Source of the DNA: JBBRDU01 sp038203615 | GTDB taxonomy: Bacteria > Verrucomicrobiota > Verrucomicrobiia > Chthoniobacterales > UBA10450 | DNA length: 12,353 bases | Assembly: GCA_038203615.1 (NCBI GenBank) | Contig: JBBRDU010000098.1 | Coordinates: 1-12,353 of the forward strand | Direction of reading: 5' to 3' | In this document: piece after piece, positions 1-5,209 of the stretch | Layout: each line of letters opens with the position of its first letter | Numbering within the stretch: the first letter of the stretch is position 1 | Translations under genes and position numbers: made by a program | Notes under the pieces: generated by a model | Told to the model about the DNA's origin: nothing | Seen by the model: only the letters and a program-made list of their open reading frames with translations | Database searches by the model: none

Positions 1-108
1 TTAAAGCAAGAAGTCCGAGACAAGTTGCTGGATCACAAAAGCTACATCGCTCAGCACGGCGAAGACATGCCGGAGATACGGAACTGGAAATGGAAAGGCG
101 CCAAATAG
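1..108 (+). CDS. Phosphoketolase, C-terminal end (partial, cut by window start)
   Basis: The frame is open from base 1 and ends at the TAG at 106-108, giving 35 residues. It contains HGEDMPEIRNWKWKG, which matches the highly conserved C-terminal end of xylulose-5-phosphate/fructose-6-phosphate phosphoketolase (family pattern HGeDmPEIrdWkW). The full enzyme, about 800 residues, is a cytoplasmic thiamine-diphosphate enzyme that splits the sugar phosphate with inorganic phosphate into acetyl phosphate and glyceraldehyde 3-phosphate (or erythrose 4-phosphate). Catalytic and cofactor residues lie outside the window, so activity cannot be judged. The next gene faces it convergently from 362 to 156. 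The identification rests on one short but distinctive motif. Confidence 0.85.
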   Translation, partial: LKQEVRDKLLDHKSYIAQHGEDMPEIRNWKWKGAK

Positions 109-155
109 GCGGGTTATGTTTCCGGGAATTTATCTTACGATGCTGTCTACAGTCC

Positions 156-362
156 TCAATCTTCGCGAGGGCTTGCCCGATCTCCGCCGAGATGAATTTT
201 TTCGAGCGAGTCGATCCCTTGATCAGACTTGATCGTGATCTTCCCCGCCACGCCGTGTTGCGCAATCGCTCGCGTGACGACCAATGTGAGAACCAGGACG
301 ATCGCGACACCAATAAGCGGAGGCACAAAGAACCGAGCAACCGGCGACCAGAACTTCGTCAT
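156..362 (-). CDS. Small single-pass membrane protein, unknown function
   Basis: This is a 68-codon frame from ATG at 362 to TGA at 156-158. An in-frame stop at 384-386 leaves this ATG as the only ATG start. Residues about 10-33 (FFVPPLIGVAIVLVLTLVVT) form one hydrophobic helix, preceded by a short basic N-terminus and followed by a polar tail of about 35 residues, so a single membrane anchor is likely. No Shine-Dalgarno sequence is visible. It lies downstream of the secreted-protein gene (421-1250) on the same strand and converges on the phosphoketolase gene. I do not recognise a family. It could be a chance frame, but the clean membrane helix argues for a real gene. Confidence 0.45.
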   Translation of the reverse strand: MTKFWSPVARFFVPPLIGVAIVLVLTLVVTRAIAQHGVAGKITIKSDQGIDSLEKIHLGGDRASPRED

Positions 363-420
363 GGAGAATATTACTGATCGCTTTCATCAAGAGCAGCGCG
401 TTCCTGATCTTGTGTTAGTA

Positions 421-1167
421 CTAGCCTTTGGCGGCGATAGTTCTAAGGAGTTCGTCGCAAAGGACGGCAACGTCTCTTACCGATTTCTCCGCTAGCGGCA
501 GGCGTGAGTCTGCAACAAGGACGCGCATCTTCTTCACGCCTTCCCGCATTTTGGAGACGCTGGCATTAGGCGCCATTTTACCGAGTTGAGCTTCAAAGCG
601 ATCAAGCAAGGCAGGCTGTCTTAGTAATTCCGCATCCTCGGCGGAATACCGCTGCAGGATGAGCGCCGTGAGCGCTTTTGTGCCGCGCAACCAGCCGCCC
701 AGGCTCACGAGCTGCGAAAGCTGTTCGCTTTTCAGTTGCGTCATGCCCTCCCGAACGTCGGGAAGCACGCCGTCCCATTCTTTTCGGACTGCCGACCAGT
801 CGTTCTTATCCGCGTGCTCCACGATGCTTTTGCTGCGCCTCATGACCGTCGGCTGAACACCGAGACCTCGCACCAGCGTGAGGACAGCACTGCCGACCTC
901 TTTCACTTCGGCCGCGTCGTGTGCTTCAACCGCGATGAATCCTTCGCCAATTACGACCCCGAGCAGCAGCGCAATTTGCGTCTGATCGCCGTGAGGCTTG
1001 GCGCGCGCGAGGCCATCGAGCTGAACCAATCGCCAATTCGCATTAGAGAATTTGTCGAGCGATGCAAATACCTCACTGGGTATCGGCACAACGACTTCGG
1101 AGATCGGTTTAGCCTGCCGAGGCAGCTCGCTGATTACGGGCGCGGGAGACGACTGAGCGGCAGCCAA
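421..1167 (-). CDS. Predicted secreted protein of unknown function, with an apparent 5' frameshift
   Basis: The open frame encodes 248 residues ending at TAG (421-423), but at 1167 it has only a TTG start and opens with MAAAQSSPAP, which looks like the end of a signal peptide. In the neighbouring frame an ATG at 1250 (or 1199) encodes a basic start and the hydrophobic stretch MSIVFLIVGG. The two frames meet at a run of six G (1170-1175 on the - strand). One extra G would join them into ...MSIVFLIVGGALAAAQSSP, a good signal peptide with an Ala-rich cleavage region. The mature part is mainly helical and has the segment QLVSLGGWLRGTKALTALIL near residue 150. I believe similar hypothetical proteins occur in Verrucomicrobiota, but no function can be assigned. 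If the start is at 1250, it overlaps the upstream zinc-ribbon gene by 20 bases. Confidence 0.65.
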   Translation of the reverse strand: MAAAQSSPAPVISELPRQAKPISEVVVPIPSEVFASLDKFSNANWRLVQLDGLARAKPHGDQTQIALLLGVVIGEGFIAVEAHDAAEVKEVGSAVLTLVRGLGVQPTVMRRSKSIVEHADKNDWSAVRKEWDGVLPDVREGMTQLKSEQLSQLVSLGGWLRGTKALTALILQRYSAEDAELLRQPALLDRFEAQLGKMAPNASVSKMREGVKKMRVLVADSRLPLAEKSVRDVAVLCDELLRTIAAKG

Positions 1168-1230
1168 CGCCCCCCAACGATGAGGAAAACGATGGACATG
1201 CTGAAGGCACGCCCCACGCTGTTGAGTTCT

Positions 1231-1416
1231 TTAGCGGGAGAAAATCGCATAGAGAAGAATGGTTAAACCTGCGGCCGCCACGATCGCTGGCAGCAGGAAT
1301 TTGAGATCGAAGCGTTTGATCCGTGCAGTAACCGGATTTGGCTTAACACAGTGACGGCAGTGAGCGCCCACGATAGATAGAGCGTGGCCGCAGTTATTGC
1401 AGGATGCTAGAGACAT
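1231..1416 (-). CDS. Small zinc-ribbon protein with C-terminal membrane helix
   Basis: This 61-codon frame starts at ATG 1416 and stops at TAA (1231-1233). The N-terminus has two CxxC knuckles, CNNC (residues 6-9) and CRHC (about 20-23), as in a zinc-ribbon domain. Residues about 40-58 (FLLPAIVAAAGLTILLYAIF) form a membrane helix very near the C-terminus. This is a tail-anchored small zinc-ribbon layout common among uncharacterised bacterial proteins. Its end overlaps the ATG at 1250 of the predicted secreted protein, which suggests coupled translation if that ATG is used. No strong ribosome binding site is seen. The zinc ligands and helix make a real gene likely; the role is unknown. Confidence 0.55.
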   Translation of the reverse strand: MSLASCNNCGHALSIVGAHCRHCVKPNPVTARIKRFDLKFLLPAIVAAAGLTILLYAIFSR

Positions 1417-1750
1417 ATTCGAAGTGCCGGATCGTTGAGCTTTATCACGGAATTATTAAATGGCCGATCTTCGTGACGTTGGCGCGAGGAGCGAAGAACT
1501 GGTTGGGGAGCGAACTCGTCGACTTTGGAGGCACTGAACACGTCCTCAGATGCCCATATTTGATAACGCGGTCGCAAAACGGCTCACAGTTCCGACGAGC
1601 ACAGGGTGCGAATCCTCGAATCCTTGGATGGAAACAGGCAGTCCATGCAGCACTGTCTCGGCGAGCTGCGGGTTTTTCTGCGAACGTGAGGCCTCGTGCG
1701 CGGACGCATCTGCAAAGCGCGTGATACGAGAACTGGTTGCAAAAGTCCTG
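1417..1750. other. Stretch without a recognisable gene
   Basis: Between the zinc-ribbon gene and the REP-like hairpins there are frames on both strands, but none has a recognisable domain. The translations look like random Arg/Ser/Cys-rich sequence. The - strand frame that crosses this stretch (to 1584) is the read-through tail of the short helical protein starting at 2045. I see no tRNA, terminator or promoter I can support here. Confidence 0.4.
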
Positions 1751-2045
1751 GAGCGGCGGTCTGTGACCGCCGAACCGGAATGCTTGCCAGGCCAACACGG
1801 CGCTCAGAGAGCGCCGCGGCAGTGCGAAATCGACTTTTGAAACCACTTCTAGAAGCTTCTTCGTAATGAGTTTCAGAGAGCATGGCTAATTCAGATGTGA
1901 GTCCTGCATCCAGCTTCAATAGCTCATCTCTTGTCTGATCCGGGATACTTTTTGCGGTCTCGATGGATGTTTGAATCACGCCGATCCGATAATCGAGGAT
2001 CGCACTCGATTCCTCCGCTAAAGACGACTCTTCTTCACGCGGCAT
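1584..2045 (-). CDS. Short helical acidic protein, 3' end altered by the REP-like element
   Basis: The ATG at 2045 overlaps the last codons and stop of the PRC-barrel gene (stop 2035-2037), so translation is probably coupled. Residues 1-66 look like a real protein: acidic, helical, with RIGVIQTSIETAKSIPDQTR and then ELLKLDAGLTSELAMLSETH. This resembles short helical proteins of about 85-90 residues found beside stress genes in related bacteria, for which I have no family name. After about residue 70 (near 1838) the frame enters the REP-like hairpins and continues to TGA at 1584-1586, giving 153 residues. The last 80 or so are Arg/Ser/Cys-rich and do not look like evolved protein. The original C-terminus was probably lost when the repeat arrived. 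The true function is unknown. Confidence 0.5.
   Translation of the reverse strand: MPREEESSLAEESSAILDYRIGVIQTSIETAKSIPDQTRDELLKLDAGLTSELAMLSETHYEEASRSGFKSRFRTAAALSERRVGLASIPVRRSQTAAPGLLQPVLVSRALQMRPRTRPHVRRKTRSSPRQCCMDCLFPSKDSRIRTLCSSEL
1751..1820. repeat. REP-like pair of perfect 8-bp hairpins
   Basis: Two compact palindromes lie 25 bases apart. The first has stem CGGCGGTC (1754-1761), loop TGT and matching arm GACCGCCG (1765-1772). The second has stem CGGCGCTC (1798-1805), loop AGA and matching arm GAGCGCCG (1809-1816). Each is a perfect 8-bp stem with a 3-base loop. Paired GC-rich hairpins of this size are typical of REP/BIME elements, which are dispersed in many genomes by REP-associated tyrosine transposases. 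From memory, hairpins with the GGCGGTC-TGT-GACCGCC core are frequent in Verrucomicrobiota genomes and produce spurious translations with GGHRPPLQ, as here on the - strand. No transposase gene is in the window. Confidence 0.7.
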
Positions 2046-2715
2046 GGGCGTGCCGGTGCTCTGATGCTTCGGAAAATGCCTGCTTTGTTGAATCCACGTC
2101 AACGGTCCTTTGCTCGTAGTTGATACGTGCAATTTTCTCCGTCGATACGACTACTTTTTTCCCGGCGTACCAGTGACCGCACTCCACCACGACTTCGCGG
2201 ATCATCCACGTCCTGCCATCGATCAGGAAGTCTGTGACCTCTCCGACTGTTCCGTCGTTTGCTTCGACGCTGTAGCTGATTAGCTCCCGCGCGCTTCGGA
2301 GATGTGCATCGACTCCACTTTGTTTAACGTCACTCATTGGTGGCGGTGGAACCATCACCGGGTAACCGGCCAAACCCCACAACGGCATTGATTCCGCGTA
2401 GTAATCATATCCGTAGTATTGATGATACTCTTCTTCATGCTGGCGAGACACCGGTTTGTGTTCGTCGATGGATGGACTGTCCTCGATCTGCTGTCTGGTT
2501 AGATTAACCAGAAGAACCTTTCCTTCGGGATAAACGTGACCAAAGGCGTGGGGAGAAATAAGAACCAAGCGTCCTGCGAGCCAATGACCAGTGTCCGCGA
2601 CAAGATAGCGCACGTTCCAAGTCTTATCATCGAAGTAGAAGTCTCTGACATGACCGATTTCGCCATCTGAGGCGCGTAGCTTCTCTCCGTATCGTTGTTG
2701 AATGCTGTGTAACAT
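2035..2715 (-). CDS. Double PRC-barrel domain protein
   Basis: This 226-residue protein starts at ATG 2715 with a strong ribosome binding site, GAGGAGA, ending 6-7 bases upstream, the clearest in the operon. It carries two PRC-barrel domains. The first spans residues about 8-75 (GEIGHVRDFYFDDKTWNVRY, then TGHWLAGR), the second about 142-208 (GTVGEVTDFLIDGRTWMIRE, then CGHWYAGKKV). The repeated pattern 'G.(I/V)G.V.DF..D..TW..R...V..GHW.AG' shows internal duplication. A Tyr/Glu/Pro-rich linker (residues 90-130) joins them. PRC-barrel proteins are small beta-barrels found in photosynthetic reaction-centre H subunits, RimM and stress proteins, and act mainly through protein or RNA contacts. No enzyme is implied. 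It lies 30 bases downstream of the cyclic-nucleotide-binding gene in the same orientation. Confidence 0.9.
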   Translation of the reverse strand: MLHSIQQRYGEKLRASDGEIGHVRDFYFDDKTWNVRYLVADTGHWLAGRLVLISPHAFGHVYPEGKVLLVNLTRQQIEDSPSIDEHKPVSRQHEEEYHQYYGYDYYAESMPLWGLAGYPVMVPPPPMSDVKQSGVDAHLRSARELISYSVEANDGTVGEVTDFLIDGRTWMIREVVVECGHWYAGKKVVVSTEKIARINYEQRTVDVDSTKQAFSEASEHRHAHAA

Positions 2716-2745
2716 AATAATTCTCCTCGGTGTTCTGTAAACTAA

Positions 2746-3252
2746 CTAAGCTCCCACGCCCATGGCGTGTTCCGATCCGACCGGCGAAAAGCCGGATTGT
2801 GCTTCGACGAAACGGGCTCGAGCTGATTGCAGCCGGCGCATCATCACTGCGCCCATCCGCTTGAGCAGCTCGTATCCCAGCGTGTGGTCTTTCTCGCAAT
2901 ATTCACGCAGGATCGTGCCGTAGAAAAAAATGGCCGTTGTCGCCTTCGTTGCGCGAGCCGTGAAGCGCCAGATATACGGCGAGAAAAGCCACGACCAACC
3001 GAGCAGGTCGCCATTGCGGATCGTATCGATCGTAATTGCTGCACCACCGGCCGTGGTCGATTCGAGAACGATCTCGCCCCGCTCGATCAGATAGAAACGG
3101 TTGGTCGTTTCGCCCTCTCGAAAGATCATCTGGCCGGATTCGAAGACGACGCGCACCGCACAATCGGCGAGCAGCCGGACGCGATGCTCACTTAGGGCGA
3201 GCAGGAACGGATGTGCAGCAACATCGACATCGAAATCATCGCGGCTTCCCAT
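2746..3252 (-). CDS. Stand-alone cyclic-nucleotide-binding domain protein (Crp/Fnr-type fold, no DNA-binding domain)
   Basis: This 168-residue protein starts at ATG 3252, nine bases after the stop of the 51-aa frame, with no clear ribosome binding site of its own. Residues about 14-115 fit the cyclic-nucleotide-binding beta-roll: FESGQMIFREGETTNRFYLI, then RGEIVLE, then GDLLGWSWLFSPYIWRFTAR (81-100). A helical part follows (116-150, YELLKRMGAVMMRRLQSARA). There is no helix-turn-helix, so it is not a complete Crp/Fnr regulator. In the segment matching the phosphate-binding cassette the usual Glu is not seen (GDLLGWSW), although the later Arg (R96 or R100) is kept, so it may not bind cAMP. Proteins of this compact type are commonly found beside universal stress proteins and PRC-barrel proteins. 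The partner is unknown. Confidence 0.88.
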   Translation of the reverse strand: MGSRDDFDVDVAAHPFLLALSEHRVRLLADCAVRVVFESGQMIFREGETTNRFYLIERGEIVLESTTAGGAAITIDTIRNGDLLGWSWLFSPYIWRFTARATKATTAIFFYGTILREYCEKDHTLGYELLKRMGAVMMRRLQSARARFVEAQSGFSPVGSEHAMGVGA

Positions 3253-3261
3253 TGTGTTGAA

Positions 3262-3417
3262 CTATTCGCGAGCTTTACTGGCAGCGCGTCGGACCGGGGC
3301 GTTGTGAGCAAGTTGTTTACGCTCCTTCGTGGAAACTCCTCCCGATGGTGCCGTCCTCCCGCTTCGAGACCGGGCGATGGCCGGCAGACTCTTTGGTGTG
3401 GATTTTTGTTTAGGCAT
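3262..3417 (-). CDS. Small basic protein, unknown function (possible)
   Basis: A 51-residue frame runs from ATG 3417 to TAG at 3262-3264. It starts MPKQKSTPKS and is rich in Lys, Arg, Ser and Ala throughout (about one third Lys/Arg), with few hydrophobic residues, so it is probably unstructured. It sits tightly between the 58-aa gene (24-base gap) and the cyclic-nucleotide-binding gene (9-base gap), which supports operon membership. No Shine-Dalgarno sequence is visible. The frame is open further upstream, but that extension is a shadow of the 58-aa gene. It could be a nucleic-acid-binding tail-like protein or merely non-coding leader. Confidence 0.35.
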   Translation of the reverse strand: MPKQKSTPKSLPAIARSRSGRTAPSGGVSTKERKQLAHNAPVRRAASKARE

Positions 3418-3442
3418 AAATGAAGACGAATTCGCGAACTGA

Positions 3443-3619
3443 TTAGCCTCCCGCCCGTGACTCGTTAGGCCAGCCGAACTCCTCGGCGGCCGCCCCCTGG
3501 AGCGGCGTGATCTCGACTTCCAACAGGGCGAGGCCCGCGGCTGATACCGCAATGTTGCCAAAGGAATCCACCAGCCACGCTTCAAGCGCCTCTTTGCTCG
3601 CGGGAATGACATCTATCAT
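3443..3619 (-). CDS. 58-residue protein of unknown function
   Basis: ATG at 3617-3619 to TAA at 3443-3445. It starts MIDVIPASKEALEAWLVDSF and continues with AVSAAGLALLEVEITPLQG, ending EEFGWPNESRAGG. The composition is balanced: acidic, with alternating hydrophobic residues and an amphipathic helix at the start, unlike the Arg-rich translations of the other frames here. A GGAG motif lies 10 bases upstream of the ATG. It is the first gene of the - strand group leading to the cyclic-nucleotide-binding and PRC-barrel genes. I do not recognise a family. It is short enough to be missed by length cut-offs. Confidence 0.6.
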   Translation of the reverse strand: MIDVIPASKEALEAWLVDSFGNIAVSAAGLALLEVEITPLQGAAAEEFGWPNESRAGG

Positions 3620-3832
3620 AAGAATTAGCTCCGTTTCTGCGGGCAGAGGGAAGAGGCCGCTCGGCGCGGTCGGTCGACGCTGCGATTCTTGGCAGGCACT
3701 ACAGCCGCAAATGCCGATTACCTAATGGTATTCCCGCGTATCCAACGGAACGATTCGAATTCAGCGACACGAGGAGTAGCCAGTGTTCGTTCGCTGCAGG
3801 GAGTTGCCGGGCGGCAGCCGCACGCAGACAGC

Positions 3833-4528
3833 TTATGCAATCCAACGGGCGATGCCAAACGCCGCTGCCGCTGCCAGCCCACCAATCAATACAGTCTGCA
3901 ATCCGCTGCGAACCATTGATACGCCGGTAAACCTGCCTTTGACGGCGCCAAAAACGCTAAGGCAGATCAACGTCGCGACAATCGACACACTCAATGCACG
4001 ATGTGCATCGGCAAATATCAAGTATGCACTCAGCGGAATCAGCCCGCCCACCACATACGACAGGGCGATGGTGAACGCACTGCGGAGCGCGCGCCCCGGC
4101 TCCGGCTTCTCCAACCCCAACTCGAACCGCATCATAAACTCCACCCAAATCTGCGGCCGCCGCCGCAACGCCTCGACCACCAAAGCACCCTCCTCGCGAG
4201 TCAGGCCATAACTCTCAAATATCTCCTGCACCTCTTGCGCCTCCGCATCCGGCTTCGTCACAACCTCCTGTTCCTCCCGCACTCGCTCACTGGCATAGTG
4301 TTCGGCGTCACTGCGGGCCGCGAGATAGCCACCCAAACCCATCGCAATAGATCCGGCCGCAATCTCGGCGAAGCCTGCCGTGACAATGATGTGCGACGAT
4401 GAAATCGCTCCGGTCAAGCCGGCCGCCAACGCAAATGGTACAGTCAAGCCATCGGCCATGCCAATGACGACGTCTCGCACCGCGTCGCCCGCGGTGAAAT
4501 GTTTTTCAATGTGGGGCGGTAGGGGCAT
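3833..4528 (-). CDS. VIT1/CCC1-type iron/manganese transporter family protein
   Basis: This 231-residue protein starts at ATG 4528 and fits the VIT family in length and order. TM1 is at about 17-41 with the signature DAVRDVVIGMADGLTVPFAL; TM2 at about 47-72 has AGSIAMGLGGYLAARS. Between TM2 and TM3 lies the cytoplasmic metal-binding part: HYASERVREEQEVV (77-90), EVQEIFESYGL, and EFMMRFELGLEKPEPG, whose Met and Glu residues match the metal-binding positions of plant VIT1. TM3 is at about 150-172, TM4 at 178-197 and TM5 at 208-229. The family exports Fe2+ or Mn2+ from the cytoplasm, or into compartments, usually by proton exchange. A bacterial role in metal detoxification is inferred. It lies 81 bases downstream of the alcohol dehydrogenase remnant on the same strand. 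Confidence 0.92.
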   Translation of the reverse strand: MPLPPHIEKHFTAGDAVRDVVIGMADGLTVPFALAAGLTGAISSSHIIVTAGFAEIAAGSIAMGLGGYLAARSDAEHYASERVREEQEVVTKPDAEAQEVQEIFESYGLTREEGALVVEALRRRPQIWVEFMMRFELGLEKPEPGRALRSAFTIALSYVVGGLIPLSAYLIFADAHRALSVSIVATLICLSVFGAVKGRFTGVSMVRSGLQTVLIGGLAAAAAFGIARWIA

Positions 4529-4609
4529 GGCAATGTGGAATGAACAGCTCCCTAACGAGAAGAAGATTAGCTACATCTTCCAGGTTAGGCCGCCCGCAGG
4601 CGCAGATCC

Positions 4610-4936
4610 CTAGTCGTTTGTTATGATCACTTTTAGGGCGCGCTCCTTCATGGCATTGCCAAACGTGTCATATGCCTGCATGACATCGTTCAACTTAAAG
4701 TGGTGCGTGATCAGCTGCTTGGGCTGGACTTTGCCTGAGACGACTGTCTTCAAGAGCATTGGGGTCGTCACGGTGTCAACGAGACGCGTTGTGAGGGTGA
4801 TGTTGTGCGACCATAGTTTGTCCAAGTTCAGCTGCACGGGCTTGCCGTGCACGCCAATGTTAGCGATATGACCACCCGCCGTCACGATCGCCTGACAAAC
4901 GTCGAAACTTACTGGAATCCCTAAGGCTTCGATCGT
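4610..4936 (-). pseudogene. Zinc-type alcohol dehydrogenase, 3' remnant (5' two thirds missing)
   Basis: The last 108 or so codons encode TIEALGIPVSFDVCQAIVTA, GGHIANIGVHGKPVQL, LVDTVTTPMLLKTVVSG and end DTFGNAMKERALKVIITND at TAG (4610-4612). This matches the C-terminal end of medium-chain zinc-dependent alcohol dehydrogenases of about 345 residues, including the end of the Rossmann domain. The zinc-binding N-terminal domain and the GxGxxG dinucleotide motif are absent. The frame stays open to 5113, but upstream of about 4936 its translation is the antisense of the nuoB remnant. The gene is therefore broken at that point and cannot make an active enzyme here. Intact relatives oxidise short alcohols or reduce aldehydes, consistent with a fermentation or stress cluster. 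Confidence 0.85.
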
Positions 4937-5170
4937 TTCATCCCGGTGGACGTTTACATTCCCGGTTGCCCGCCGCGGCCGGAGGCCTTGCTCCATGCGT
5001 TCATGGAATTGCAGCACAAAATCGATGAGCAAAAGCTGACCGGAGCCGACAAAGCAGATCACCTCCGTCGGGACCGGCCGAGCGAGTTTCCCGTGCCGGC
5101 CTTCGGCGCGCACGATCTCGAACCGCCCGCGAATCCCGCGCTCTTTCGTCCGCCAGTGCTGGAGCGGTAA
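4925..5170 (+). pseudogene. nuoB: NADH-quinone oxidoreductase subunit B (NuoB), C-terminal remnant
   Basis: The frame after the TAA at 4922-4924 reads GFDRFIPVDVYIPGCPPRPE, then ALLHAFMELQHKIDEQ, and ends at TAA 5168-5170. PVDVYxPGCPPRPEAL is the hallmark of NuoB; its Cys is one of the four ligands of iron-sulfur cluster N2. Only about the last 81 residues exist; the first 100 or so, with the other three cluster ligands, are missing. NuoB is the cytoplasmic-arm subunit of respiratory complex I next to the quinone site. The remnant begins where the alcohol dehydrogenase remnant on the other strand ends, so two broken genes meet head to head. Its stop lies 39 bases from the stop of the convergent hybrid kinase gene. 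Confidence 0.88.
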
Positions 5171-5209
5171 GCGCGCGAGCCTCGCGGCGAGGGCGCCGCG
5201 GCCACCCGC

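Noticed and set aside
1404..1846. Frames of 96-133 codons on both strands around the REP-like hairpins
   Set aside because: Their translations are Arg/Cys/Ser-rich, lack domains, and include the hairpin-derived GGHRPPLQ string, a frequent false-gene signature.
3660..3720. Possible sigma-54 type site (TTGGCAGGCAC) upstream of the 58-residue gene
   Set aside because: It is on the opposite strand to the gene and the TTGC half at the required spacing is absent.
4936..5113. N-terminal extension of the alcohol dehydrogenase frame to an ATG-like start at 5113
   Set aside because: This part is the antisense of the nuoB remnant and shows no dehydrogenase motif, so the apparent 167-residue protein is a chance fusion frame.
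5180..5192. Hairpin CCTCG/CGAGG between the convergent nuoB remnant and kinase gene ends
   Set aside because: A five-pair stem in very GC-rich DNA with no T run on either strand can occur by chance.
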